A DNA stretch of 64,000 bases from Chromobacterium sp. ATCC 53434 (GTDB taxonomy: Bacteria > Pseudomonadota > Gammaproteobacteria > Burkholderiales > Chromobacteriaceae). The stretch spans positions 2,108,001 to 2,172,000 of the forward strand of contig NZ_CP025429.1 of assembly GCF_002848345.1 (NCBI RefSeq), written 5' to 3'. Below, one piece after another: positions 44,695-53,668 of this stretch. Position 1 is the stretch's first letter; each line of letters opens with the position of its first letter. A model generated the notes under the pieces. That model ran no database searches. It was given only the letters and a program-made list of their open reading frames with translations, and was not told the DNA's origin. The translations under genes were made by a program, and so were the position numbers.

Positions 44695-45312
44695 GTGAAG
44701 ACCATCGCCACATTCTCGCAAAAAGGCGGCTCGGGTAAGTCTACCTTGGCCGTTCACCTGGGCGTCGCCGCGGAAGAAGACGGCTGCAAAGTCATCATCC
44801 TGGACCGCGACGATGCGCAGGCCTCCAGCTCGCGCTGGGCCGCTTGTCGTGCAGCTGCAGTCCCCATCGTCCTCAAGACACCTCCGTCTAAACTCCAGGG
44901 CGCACTCGATGCCGCCAAGGCCAAGGACTTCGGCCTTGCCATCATTGATGGGCCGCCGCACTCCTCGCCGGACGCCGCCGCAATCGCGCGGATAGCCGAC
45001 TTCATCCTGATCCCCGTCCGGCCGACGGCATTCGACCTGGCTGCGGTCGGCAACGCGGTGAAAATCGTCACGGCCGCCGGCAAGCAGCCGCTGTTTGTGC
45101 TGTCCGCCTGCCCTTCACGCGTTCCTGAAGTGGCTGACGCGCGCCAGGCGCTGGGCGATTTCGGCGAAGTGGCACCGGTGGAGATCGGCGAGCGCATCGC
45201 CTTCTCACGCGCCATTGCCACCGGCCGGTCGGTAACGGAGTTCGACCCGCGCGGCAAGGCGGCGGCCGAGATCCGCGCGCTATGGCGGTGGATCAAGGAG
45301 AAGACGCGATGA
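44695..45312 (+). CDS. ParA-family ATPase
   Basis: GTG 44695 gives the standard VKTIATFSQKGGSGKST opening and has TGGAGA upstream; ATG 44680 would add five residues and lies in the terminator tail. The 205-residue product has the deviant Walker A KGGSGKST, the Asp in FGLAIIDGPPHSS, and a short ParA fold like plasmid/phage ParA (Soj-like) proteins. It probably helps segregate or stabilise the island, working with the small gene that overlaps its end. Confidence 0.88.
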   Translation: MKTIATFSQKGGSGKSTLAVHLGVAAEEDGCKVIILDRDDAQASSSRWAACRAAAVPIVLKTPPSKLQGALDAAKAKDFGLAIIDGPPHSSPDAAAIARIADFILIPVRPTAFDLAAVGNAVKIVTAAGKQPLFVLSACPSRVPEVADARQALGDFGEVAPVEIGERIAFSRAIATGRSVTEFDPRGKAAAEIRALWRWIKEKTR

Positions 45313-45554
45313 GCAAGACCAGTCTGAAGGATTTCTTGGGCGGCGGCGAGGCGGAAGCACCGACCAAGGAAGAAAAGCCGCTGCCGGACTATGTGTGCAT
45401 CAAGGTAAAAGTCCACCCCGACGATCACCGCCGGCTTTCCGACCTCGCCAAGGCGGAACGGCCGTCCAGCCTGCAAGACCTTGGCACGGAGGGGTTCAAC
45501 CGCGTGCTTGCAGAGCGCGGCCTGCCGCCGCTGCGGCCTTACAAGGAGGGGTAA
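45309..45554 (+). CDS. Small partner of ParA
   Basis: ATG 45309 overlaps the ParA stop (ATGA). The 81-residue protein has a charged N-terminus and a ribbon-helix-helix-like part (CIKVKVHPDDHRRLSDLAKA). Small DNA-binding partners of this kind follow short ParA genes on plasmids and integrative elements; the role as centromere-binding partner is inferred from this pairing. Confidence 0.7.
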   Translation: MSKTSLKDFLGGGEAEAPTKEEKPLPDYVCIKVKVHPDDHRRLSDLAKAERPSSLQDLGTEGFNRVLAERGLPPLRPYKEG

Positions 45555-45721
45555 GTCATCGCCGCAGCTTGGTGGAAACCAAGATGCATTGCTTCAAACG
45601 GCTGGGGGAAAGGGTGACGGCCCGGCGTTTCGATGGTCAAGTGGCAGAGCTGCAAGTGCGTGCCGCCATCTTGAACCGCTTCAGCATGCTGGGCCGTCCG
45701 TGCACGGTGGCTGTGGCGTAA
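45555..45721 (+). pseudogene. IS5-family transposase, C-terminal fragment
   Basis: The frame ending at 45721 reads ETKMHCFKRLGERVTARRFD.. then AAILNRFSMLGRPCTVAVA-stop, which is the typical tail of IS5-type transposases. No start or upstream part remains. An old insertion remnant. Confidence 0.7.
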
Positions 45722-45902
45722 ATCCGTTTGGGGAAAGGGGAAACTCGCCCTATCTAGGATTTATGCAACAGCGCCGTTTCCAATCAAAATGAGTGTGTCT
45801 AAAATATTCGAAAAAACACAAGGCTACTACTCAGATTAGGCTTGATGAAAAGCTTGGGTTATTCGAGATTCACCCTTGGTGATACATGGTTGTATCTCCT
45901 AA

Positions 45903-47294
45903 TCAGCGATAAAAGGATTGCAGTCGCTGGCGCATGATGGGGCGTACATTTTCAGCTAGATAAGACGCGTGTCCACTTTCCACGCGTAATATCTGCACCG
46001 TCTCGCGCTTGCCGAGCTTGGCTAGTTCCTTTTCCACTGAAGTAAAGGGAACGATAAGATCATAGATCCCAACAATCGCTAGAACTTTCAAAGAGGGACG
46101 ACTATCGAGTGCTTTAAATAAACTTGGAATCGCCCCAGCAGAATTTTCAGAAAAAGGTATCTTATGGCTAAAAATGTAAGGTCCATTGTTATGATAATGT
46201 AACATATTGAAAAGATAGGCGGGAACTGCCCCGTTAATGCTATGATAGCTATTCGAAAGGGAGCTTGTTTTTCCATGATGTCTGCCATCATAGCCATCCA
46301 ACTCTTCTCCCGGGATAAAATAACTTTCCAATGCACCAACAAGAAATGGAAAGGATTTAATGACAATTTCAACAGATAATCCGGTCATGGCAGACAATTT
46401 CCCTACAAATTCAGGAGAAAGGACTGGAAGTGTTTGTTGATTTTTTTCAGCCTCTTCATATTGAAGTGCCATAGTTGTAAAAGGTCCAGATGTAAACTCC
46501 TGAACTAATTTCAAATAATCATCCAAGTTCATGGATTTTGGTTTGTCTGACCGACCAAAATAAGTAGCAATTGCTGCAATAGATGGTAAGGCTTCGAATG
46601 ATCTTTCATTAGTCATAGATAGTTCCCATATAGCGGGGGCCTGGAGAACAACGCCCGCTAATGAAATACCATCCGCCACCAGCTGTTGAGCGATCAAACA
46701 AGCGCGATACCCGCCGTAAGATTCACCGTATAGGTAAACAGGAGAGTGAGTACGTTGGTTAACGGACAAATAGCGGCGAATAAAATTGCTAAATACCATC
46801 GCGTCGCGCGGTGCGTTCATAAATGTCTGATTAGCATTGGGAGCAATAGCCTCAGAATAACCAGTTGCCGGCGCATCGATAAAGACCAAGTCCGAGTCGG
46901 TTAATAGTGTATCCTCCACCTCAATCAACGGGGAAGCTGTCACGGTCGAATCAGGCATTCCAGTTTGGACGCGATACGGCCCCCATGATCCCAAATGTAA
47001 CCAAGCGGTGGATTGGCCCGGGCCACCATTGAAGAAAAACGTGACGGGACGATGCGGCTGAGTGGATTCGTGTGCGGTGTAAGCAACGTAGAATATCGAA
47101 GCTTCCGCATGACCATCAAATGTATAGGCAGTCAAATGTCCTGCGGTTGCCGTGTAGGCAAACGCCTGCATATGATTGGTTTTGGACAGCAGCGTATGAT
47201 GAGTAACTGCCGCCGCCTCGATAACTGAACTTAGGGGCAGCGATGCAGCCGCATCGCTGGAGTAGTGTACTGAATCGGAAAAGCCAGTATCCAT
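45903..47294 (-). CDS. S10-family serine carboxypeptidase-like protein
   Basis: This 463-residue protein has the α/β-hydrolase S10 layout: oxyanion region FFFNGGPGQSTAWLHLGSWG, nucleophile Ser in YLYGESYGGYRA, Asp in IVGIYDLIVPF, His in VESGHASYL. It would cut C-terminal residues from peptides. No classic signal peptide is visible. ATAAGGAGTCC precedes the ATG. The DNA is clearly more AT-rich than the host chromosome, consistent with recent gain. It is flanked by IS remnants on both sides. Confidence 0.85.
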   Translation of the reverse strand: MDTGFSDSVHYSSDAAASLPLSSVIEAAAVTHHTLLSKTNHMQAFAYTATAGHLTAYTFDGHAEASIFYVAYTAHESTQPHRPVTFFFNGGPGQSTAWLHLGSWGPYRVQTGMPDSTVTASPLIEVEDTLLTDSDLVFIDAPATGYSEAIAPNANQTFMNAPRDAMVFSNFIRRYLSVNQRTHSPVYLYGESYGGYRACLIAQQLVADGISLAGVVLQAPAIWELSMTNERSFEALPSIAAIATYFGRSDKPKSMNLDDYLKLVQEFTSGPFTTMALQYEEAEKNQQTLPVLSPEFVGKLSAMTGLSVEIVIKSFPFLVGALESYFIPGEELDGYDGRHHGKTSSLSNSYHSINGAVPAYLFNMLHYHNNGPYIFSHKIPFSENSAGAIPSLFKALDSRPSLKVLAIVGIYDLIVPFTSVEKELAKLGKRETVQILRVESGHASYLAENVRPIMRQRLQSFYR

Positions 47295-47322
47295 ATTGGA
47301 CTCCTTATTCGCGTCAGATAAA

Positions 47323-47359
47323 AGATCAAGTCTGAACTTCTACAGTTCAGACTTGATCT
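47323..47359. repeat. Perfect 16-bp inverted repeat between the S10 gene and an IS fragment
   Basis: AGATCAAGTCTGAACT and its exact inverse AGTTCAGACTTGATCT surround five bases. The right arm continues as ..GACAG into the end of an IS481-type element, so the palindrome looks like two element ends facing one another. It sits ~30 bases upstream of the S10 start. Confidence 0.75.
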
Positions 47360-47395
47360 GACAGTCTCCCGTTTTGACGGTGCCCGATTGTCAGA

Positions 47396-47582
47396 TCAAT
47401 TCAGCTTGTCGACCTTTTCCCTCCATTCCGATTTGCCATCGATAAAGGTCTGCAGCGGCGTGCGGCCGCAGCACATCTTGCCCTGATGGGTTCGCTCTTG
47501 ATTGTAGTAGATAAGCCAGGCATCCAGGTCCGCCTGCAGCTCGTCGAGTGACAGGTACAGCTTTGGTCTGTCCCATTCCCCG
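47396..47582 (-). pseudogene. IS481-family transposase, C-terminal fragment
   Basis: Read on the minus strand the frame gives KLYLSLDELQADLDAWLIYY, NQERTHQGKMCCGRTPLQTF and ends EKVDKLN-stop at 47396, the hallmark tail of IS481-type integrase-core proteins. The rest was replaced by the IS3 element to the right. Confidence 0.8.
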
Positions 47583-47628
47583 TGGACACTAACTTAAGGT
47601 GGATAATCCCCACCAAGGAGCAGTGTTC

Positions 47629-47922
47629 ATGACCAAGACCAGACGTACTTTCCCGGAGGCCCTCAAGCGCGAAGCGGTTGAGCAGGTACTTGCCGGCACC
47701 CCGTTACGGCATGTTGCCCAAGCCTTCGACATTACCGAGTCGCTGCTGGGCAAGTGGAAGCGTCAGCTCCAAGACGCCGGACCAGATGCCTTCCCTGGCC
47801 GAGGCAAACAGACCGGTGAAGCCGCCGAGCTCAAGCGACTGCGGGATGAGCTGGCCCGCGTTACCATGGAGCGCGATGTCCTAAAAAAGGCGCTTGCCAT
47901 CTTCTCGCAACCCACGAAGTGA
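47629..47922 (+). CDS. IS3-family OrfA (HTH protein)
   Basis: This 97-residue protein begins MTKTRRTFPEALKREAVEQV. It has the helix-turn-helix (RHVAQAFDITESLLGKWK) and a leucine-zipper-like end (ELKRLRDELARVTMERDVLK). OrfA binds the element ends. An A6 run at 47883-47888 is a possible frameshift site for making OrfAB. Confidence 0.9.
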   Translation: MTKTRRTFPEALKREAVEQVLAGTPLRHVAQAFDITESLLGKWKRQLQDAGPDAFPGRGKQTGEAAELKRLRDELARVTMERDVLKKALAIFSQPTK

Positions 47923-48554
47923 AATTCCGCGCGATTCACGCTCTGTCGGGCCGCTACCCGGTAGCCCCGATGTGCCAACTGTTTCGTGTGTCCCGCAGTG
48001 GCTACTATGCGTGGCTACACCGCCCACCTTCGGCGCGAGAGATGGCGAACCGACAACTACTGCGCGAAATCCGGCTGGTGCATGCCGAGGTCAACGGTAT
48101 TTATGGCCATCGGCGTATCCATGCCGAACTTCTTGCACAGGGCTTCGTCTGCGGGCGACATCGCATCGCGGACTTGATGCGGCGAAACGGTATCAGGGTT
48201 AGAGCGCGTAAACGTTGGAGACCCGCGAGCGGTGGTCAACACCTTCTACCCGTGGCGCCCAATTTGCTGCAGCGACACTTTGCTGCTGGCGGCGACATCA
48301 ATCAGCGCTGGGTGTCGGACATGACCTATATCCGAACCGGTGAAGGGTGGCTGTACTTGGCGGTGGTACTCGACCTGTACTCCCGGGCGATAGTGGGCTG
48401 GGCCATGCATCATCGAATGCAGCAAGAACTGGTGCATGCTGCCCTGACGATGGCAGTGGCGCGTCGCCAGCCTTCAGGAGAGGTAATTCTGCATTCGGAC
48501 CGCGGGAGTCAGTACTGGGCATCTCGAATAACCCAAGCTTTTCAGCAAGCCTAA
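47919..48554 (+). pseudogene. IS3-family OrfB (rve integrase core), C-terminally truncated
   Basis: GTG 47919 overlaps the OrfA stop. The protein reads KFRAIHALSGRYPVAPMCQL, then the integrase core with the first Asp in RWVSDMTYIRTG and second Asp in ILHSDRGSQYWAS. It then ends after 211 residues, before the third catalytic residue (Glu). A full OrfB is about 270-290 residues. Inactive. Confidence 0.85.
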
Positions 48555-48639
48555 CAACAGCATGACGCTTGCGGCCATATTCGGATCGTTTTCTGCAACG
48601 GATCACCGCTCAACGCAGCGATTCAGCCCATTTCGGGCG

Positions 48640-49677
48640 TCAGAAGGCCACGATTCCGGCTTTCCGGAGGAACACCAAGCGCTTTAGGTTGTAACAGGTC
48701 GCCATCATCGTCAGCGCAAAGTTCGCGCGCGGTTGGCCAATTGTGCGGACCAACTTGCCTCCCATCTGATCAATCATGGCGAACACGTGTTCGACACGGG
48801 CACGAACCTTGGCGATGCGGTGGTTGCGCTGCTGCTGGCACTCGGACAGCGGCTTGTTGGCGTGCCCCTTTCGCTGAATCCGATTCCGAAATCTGTCTTG
48901 GGCAAGCTGCGCTCCACGGGCCTCGGACGGATAGCCTCGGTCGGCGTAAACATCCCGGCTTGTATTGCTGGTATCGAAGACGTTGTCGAAATGCTGGCTG
49001 TCATGCGTACTGGCCGTATCAGTTTTGAACTTGCGGATCAGCTTGTATTTGTTGTCGACGTTCACCGACAGTTTGTAGCCAAAGTAGGATTTGCCGTGCT
49101 TTTTGGTCCAGCTGGCATCCTGGTCCTTCTGGCGCCGCTTCGCGGGTTTCCAATCGGCCGGCGTTGCGCCCTGATCGAGCAGCATCTTCTCGTCGCTGCT
49201 GTTGTGCTGCTTCGGCGCTGGCACCAACGTCGCGTCGATGATTTGGCCGCCGCGCGCGATATAGCCTTGCTTGAGCAATTGTGCTGACACGCCATCGAAC
49301 AGTGCACGGGCCCCGGTTTCGCCGATCCGATTCTCGAAGGTCCAAATCGTGGTGCGGTCAGGGATGTTGACCGCCTGGCCCAGCCCACAGAAACGCTGAT
49401 AACTCATCCGGTCGAGCAGTTGATACTCCATTTGTTCATCGGACAGGTTGTACAGCCGCTTGAGGACCAGAATCCGCACCATCGTTTCGGTCGGAAACGG
49501 CGGGCGGCCGCCCTGCTGGCTGACTGGCCGAGGCGCGACCCGATCGACCTCGGCCGCCAAGGCGGCAAAGTTGATGTGCTTCTCGATCTCGACCAGAGGG
49601 TCGCCCAGGTGGTCGATCTTCTGCCGGTGGTGGTCGGCGGCGAACAGGTCTTTCTTGATGGCGTTGCGTGGTTTCAT
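48640..49677 (-). CDS. IS5-family transposase
   Basis: From ATG 49677 the product is 345 residues. DUF772-type N-terminus (HINFAALAAEVDRVAPRP), then the DDE core: Asp in GGQIIDATLVPAPK, Asp in VYADRGYPS, Glu in KVRARVEHVFAMIDQ. It appears whole. The DNA just upstream (49725-49770) holds GGGCACC..GGGTGCCC inverted sequence and GGCCTGTCCGAATTTTTG, probably the element end. Confidence 0.9.
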   Translation of the reverse strand: MKPRNAIKKDLFAADHHRQKIDHLGDPLVEIEKHINFAALAAEVDRVAPRPVSQQGGRPPFPTETMVRILVLKRLYNLSDEQMEYQLLDRMSYQRFCGLGQAVNIPDRTTIWTFENRIGETGARALFDGVSAQLLKQGYIARGGQIIDATLVPAPKQHNSSDEKMLLDQGATPADWKPAKRRQKDQDASWTKKHGKSYFGYKLSVNVDNKYKLIRKFKTDTASTHDSQHFDNVFDTSNTSRDVYADRGYPSEARGAQLAQDRFRNRIQRKGHANKPLSECQQQRNHRIAKVRARVEHVFAMIDQMGGKLVRTIGQPRANFALTMMATCYNLKRLVFLRKAGIVAF

Positions 49678-49905
49678 CGGGCTCAAGCTCGGCAAGAGTC
49701 TGGACGGTATAATTTTACCAGCTGAGGGCACCCCGGGGTTTTTCGAGGTGCCCAAAAATTCGGACAGGCCCGGCGGGTTCGCCTATTCTGGTAGAAGCTG
49801 CATCAGATACTTAAGATTAATCCTATAGATCTCATTTCTTTATTCTATAAATTACTCGAAATGCCGTCACTCTGAATGCTCATTACTCTCTGGAGAAACC
49901 AGTAG

Positions 49906-50292
49906 ATGAAACCCTTGCCACTATTGATCGCAATCGCTATCAGCGTTCCGACCCTGACCTCCTGCGCCAGTCCAGAAGAGATTCGCGCAATGGATCAGGG
50001 TGCCTGTACTGGTTACGGTTTCCAGCCCGGCACCGACAACTACGCTAATTGCATGATGAAGCAAGCCGACAAACGCCAGCAGGACATGCGTGACCGGATG
50101 GAGGAGGCAGAGAAGCGCATGCACCCTCCAGTCCAACCGGCCGCTCAGCCCCCCGCTGTACCAGCCGCCACAATTATCGTGATTCCCACCGACAGCAAGC
50201 CTAAACTGCCAGATTGTCGGATGGAAGATCCCGGAGTTACGATGAACATGGATGGCAAGTGGCAAGGACCAAACTGCACGACGGCGAACTAA
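49906..50292 (+). CDS. Small lipoprotein of unknown function
   Basis: This 128-residue protein starts at ATG 49906. The lipobox is LTSC (Cys20). The mature part has a short CTGYGF..NYANCMMKQADKRQ stretch seen in many small proteobacterial lipoproteins, then a Pro/Ala-rich region (PPVQPAAQPPAVPAA) and two further Cys. Envelope-located; function unknown. Confidence 0.8.
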   Translation: MKPLPLLIAIAISVPTLTSCASPEEIRAMDQGACTGYGFQPGTDNYANCMMKQADKRQQDMRDRMEEAEKRMHPPVQPAAQPPAVPAATIIVIPTDSKPKLPDCRMEDPGVTMNMDGKWQGPNCTTAN

Positions 50293-50577
50293 GACCGCTA
50301 ACAAAACCTATATTCTGCGCAACGACGCACATGGCAGATCAGCGATTTACAAGCGACAGCCTGAGGCTTTATTAGCGACTCTTAACGCCTGCCGAGCAGT
50401 TCTATGGGTTGGCGACTTGAGTCGGCGGCCTTCACCGCTCTGGACACGGTCATCTCCGACTACTGCGACAGAACCGAGAAATTGCATTTTTGTCCATGGC
50501 GAAGGTTGTTCAGACCTTCCCTAAAGGTTAAATTTTTCCCGCATGTTTTATCATATTTGCAATAGTGAGGTACGAAA

Positions 50578-52002
50578 ATGTCTTTCAAGAATATGTCACA
50601 TCACGAACCGTATATGAACCATCTGTTGGCATTTCTTTTTGTTGGCTGGTCAGCTTTCAGTATGGCAGCGGATCGTCCCCCTGAATGTGTTCCAGGTGGG
50701 GCAGATAAAACCCCACCGTGGTTGGCTGAGATGAATCAGACAGCACGCGACACTTTAACAGGTATGTCATGGTATAAGAACTGGTTTGCGGTCACCGCAG
50801 ATTTATGCACCAACATTAGCCATACCGATCGCGATAATCCAAAAGTGAAGAAAATCATCTGGCGCGGCGATGACAAAAAGCTGCTGTTCTATGGCGCTGG
50901 TAATCACCATTATGAACCTGATTCTGTTTTTAAGCTGGATGGCTTGCAAGTGATCAAAGCGGATGGTAGTTTAAAAATCAGACCAGGTGCTGGTGCAACA
51001 ACGCAAAGTGCTCTTAAGAGCTCATCCTTTTCATATGGTGTGGCGGAAGGCTTTGCTGCTCACAGTACTAATGAGCGGCATTATGTTTATGTGATCAATG
51101 CACCCGGTGGTATTGCGGTCGACAAGTCGCTTGATTATGACCTATCGCCATTGCCGGGCGAACAGGAAATTGCTTTTCCTGGTGGAATTAGATCTTCTTT
51201 TATCAAGGGCATGTTTGAAATTCGTGAGCTACCCTCTGTACCGGGTAAAGTTCCCGATGTTGAAACGCTGGCGTACACACCCAATCCTCACTATACGCAA
51301 GGACCTAAAACGGCAGGGGAGGGGGAGGTGGATGTCATGGTCGCCTCGGATCAGGATGTCGATGTGACCGGTGGAAAATCGGTGGATGTCTCCACTTGGC
51401 GATTTCCCGCCCAAGATGCGAGCGGAGTGGCAACCCAGGTACAGCTGGAGACTAATGGAGAGTCTGCTGTAGTTTGGTCTGTAACTGGACAGAAGCAGCA
51501 GCCATTCACGGCCAAAAGGGCAAAGTATACATGTGCCATGATTGATACAGCTGTTGAGCGTAACCGTACCTTGGTGGTGACGAGTTCTCCTGGTAATATT
51601 TCAGAGCTCCCTAAACGGAACTCTGGTATCTGTACTTATTTGACAGACCGAGATTTGTCTGTGCGCAATGTTATTGCGGAAGCAACACGAGGAAAAGATC
51701 ACATTTGGACAAATTTATCAGTGCATTGGGAAAAGCCGAAAGATATTTCAGGAGTGATTGGATATCGAATTTATATGGTAGATAAAGAGAATTACTTTCC
51801 TAGCCAGGCACTGAATGATGTCATTGGTTCGGATAACACTAATTATGTCGTCTCTGATGAAGTGAGCCATAAGCTTGGACTTATGGATAATATAGAGCAT
51901 CCAGAGTATCCACATTGGCTTTATATTTATACCATTGTTAATATAGATGGAATTCGAGGAGTGGAGGCAGCACCTATTAGGGTAGAATTTTTCGTTAAAT
52001 GA
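50578..52002 (+). CDS. Secreted cholera-toxin-A-like ADP-ribosyltransferase
   Basis: This 474-residue protein starts at ATG 50578 (GAGGT upstream); a signal peptide with a long N-region ends near FSMAADRPP. The catalytic pattern of the CT/LT A-subunit group is visible: Arg96 in KIIWRGDD, Ser-rich STS-like site at 148-150 (LKSSSFSYGVAEGF), and Glu195-x-Glu197 in PLPGEQEIAFPGGI, aligning with cholera toxin A Arg7, Ser61, Glu110 and Glu112 with almost the same spacing. HYVYVINAPGG also fits. The C-terminal ~240 residues are new, β-rich, with a fibronectin-like end (SVHWEKPKDISGVIGYRIYM). No B-subunit gene is adjacent, so uptake may depend on this C-terminal part. The gene is AT-rich, indicating transfer. 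ADP-ribosylation of a host protein is inferred. Confidence 0.78.
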   Translation: MSFKNMSHHEPYMNHLLAFLFVGWSAFSMAADRPPECVPGGADKTPPWLAEMNQTARDTLTGMSWYKNWFAVTADLCTNISHTDRDNPKVKKIIWRGDDKKLLFYGAGNHHYEPDSVFKLDGLQVIKADGSLKIRPGAGATTQSALKSSSFSYGVAEGFAAHSTNERHYVYVINAPGGIAVDKSLDYDLSPLPGEQEIAFPGGIRSSFIKGMFEIRELPSVPGKVPDVETLAYTPNPHYTQGPKTAGEGEVDVMVASDQDVDVTGGKSVDVSTWRFPAQDASGVATQVQLETNGESAVVWSVTGQKQQPFTAKRAKYTCAMIDTAVERNRTLVVTSSPGNISELPKRNSGICTYLTDRDLSVRNVIAEATRGKDHIWTNLSVHWEKPKDISGVIGYRIYMVDKENYFPSQALNDVIGSDNTNYVVSDEVSHKLGLMDNIEHPEYPHWLYIYTIVNIDGIRGVEAAPIRVEFFVK

Positions 52003-52021
52003 ACTATTTGCCTAGTCTCGG

Positions 52022-52158
52022 AGAGGGTGTAAATAATTTTGTGTAATCGGTCATTTGGCAGGACACTACCACCATCAGGAGAAACGATGACCGTTGTAAA
52101 ACGTAACAAGCGGGCCAAGCCCGATCCAGAACTGCTCAAAATGGCCGACAGTCTGCTA
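52022..52158 (+). pseudogene. IS256-family remnant (left end and transposase start)
   Basis: An inverted-repeat-like TTTTGTGTAATCGG near 52038-52051 is followed by ATG 52087 reading TVVKRNKRAKPDPELLKMAD, matching the beginning of IS256-type transposases. IS630 copy C cuts it at 52158, and the rest of the IS256 element is absent on the other side. Confidence 0.78.
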
Positions 52159-53280
52159 TTAATCCGGCAGTAATAATCCGTACAGATTGTATACTTCCGG
52201 CATGGAAAAAATCGATGTGCGCAAGCTTGAACTGGCCGCCCGTGAGCAGCTGAGGCGTACCGCTATCCGGATGTACAAGCGAGGCCGGTCTCAAGCCAGT
52301 ATTGCCGAAGAACTCGGGCTGCGCCGCCCCACCATTTCCGCCTGGGTGGTGCGTGAGGCAGCACTAGGTGCGCAGGGATTCAAAGAACAGAAGCGCGGTC
52401 GCGCCGAAGGCACCGGCCGTCGGCTGACCGAGGCGCAGGAAGCCCGGATCAAGCAGGACATCGTGGATCGCACGCCAGACCAGATGAAGCTGAGGTTTGC
52501 CCTGTGGAGTGCTCAGGCGGTCAAGGCTGTAATCAAGCAGATGTTTCTGATCGATCTGCCGATCCGTACTGTCCGTCTGTACTTGGCCCGCTGGGGCTTT
52601 ACGCCGCAGCGCCCGCTCAAACGCGCTTATGAGCAGCGACCGGCAGCAGTCGAGAAATGGCTCAAGGAGGAATACCCGGCTATCGTCGCGCGTGCCAAAG
52701 CGGAAATGGCTGAAATCAGCTGGGGCGACGAATCGGCGGTGTCGAGTGTTGAGCACTTTCCGCGTGGCTACGCCCCAAAAGGCCAAACCCCAGTTCTGGT
52801 GTTATCCCAATCGAAAAGAGCGCGCATCAACTTGATTTCGGCCATTACCAACCAAGGCAAGATGCGCTTCATGCTGTACCGGGAGACCTTGACGGCCCGG
52901 GTGCTGATCAAGTTTCTGATGCGGCTGATCCGTGATGCTGGCGGCAAGAAGGTGTTCTTGATCCTCGACAACTTGCGCGTGCATCACAGCAAGCTGGTGC
53001 AAGCATGGTTGGAGGAGGAAGAGAACAAGAAGGCGATTGAGTTGTTCTTCCTGCCCAGCTACTCACCGGAACTGAACCCGGATGAATACTTGAACGGCGA
53101 CCTGAAGGCCAGAATGAGCGCAGGTGAGCCGGTTCGATCAGACGGTCAACTTCAAGGGAAAGTGCTGTCCCATTTACGCTCATTGCAGAAGCAGCCGGCC
53201 AGAATCCGGTCGTACTTCCGGCATGAAAAAATCCGCTACGCGGCATGAGCTTTCTGTACGGTATTTGACTGCCGGATTAA
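52159..53280 (+). mobile_element. IS630-family element, copy C
   Basis: 1122 bp with TA at 52157-52158 and 53281-53282. Its left end reads TTAATCCGG where copies A and B have TTAATTCGG. The flanks do not belong to one gene: an IS256 remnant on the left and a truncated phage gene on the right. Confidence 0.92.
52202..53248 (+). CDS. IS630-family transposase (copy C)
   Basis: The 348-residue predicted protein is identical to copies A and B, with the same HTH and DDE residues. Probably active. Confidence 0.95.
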   Translation: MEKIDVRKLELAAREQLRRTAIRMYKRGRSQASIAEELGLRRPTISAWVVREAALGAQGFKEQKRGRAEGTGRRLTEAQEARIKQDIVDRTPDQMKLRFALWSAQAVKAVIKQMFLIDLPIRTVRLYLARWGFTPQRPLKRAYEQRPAAVEKWLKEEYPAIVARAKAEMAEISWGDESAVSSVEHFPRGYAPKGQTPVLVLSQSKRARINLISAITNQGKMRFMLYRETLTARVLIKFLMRLIRDAGGKKVFLILDNLRVHHSKLVQAWLEEEENKKAIELFFLPSYSPELNPDEYLNGDLKARMSAGEPVRSDGQLQGKVLSHLRSLQKQPARIRSYFRHEKIRYAA

Positions 53281-53281
53281 T

Positions 53282-53668
53282 ATCAGAGATCACGAGCACA
53301 TCACCTGGTGGAGGCCAGACAGCAGAGGCTACACGATTTGCACCCACAAGGCCGGCGTTTACACCGAACTGGAAGCGCGGAGCATTTGCACGCCGGCCGG
53401 CGGAACGTGCATTGCCGTCCCGAAAGATGAGGCGACTAAACTGGCGTGCACCACGCCCTACTATCGCCGGCTGAATGGTTATCTTGCCAAGCTGTACGAC
53501 GGCGACCAGCACGCCCCCGTGCCGAACAGCAGCGCTGCCTGGCGTGCGCTGGATGCCGCTAGGCTCGACACTGGCCGCATGGACAAGCCAACACCGATGG
53601 CTGCAAGCAGATCACGGGCAATTTACCTGCCGGCCAGCCTGCAGCCGAATGAAGGGAGTGCCGCATGA
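53282..53668 (+). pseudogene. Phage-type protein, 5' end removed at IS630 copy C
   Basis: The frame is open from the IS edge to a TGA at 53666 with normal coding character (IRDHEHITWWRPDSRGYTIC, then GTCIAVPKDEATKLACTTPY). Its stop overlaps the next start (ATGA), the same tight packing as the following genes, so it is the 3' part of a real phage gene. No family recognised. Confidence 0.65.

Larger units (their letters stand above)
47583..48554 (+). mobile_element. IS3-family element, truncated at the 3' end
   Basis: The left end begins about TGGACACTAACTTAAGG. OrfA is complete; orfB loses its last quarter, including the catalytic Glu, so the element cannot move by itself. It is followed directly by an IS5-family element. 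Confidence 0.78.
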
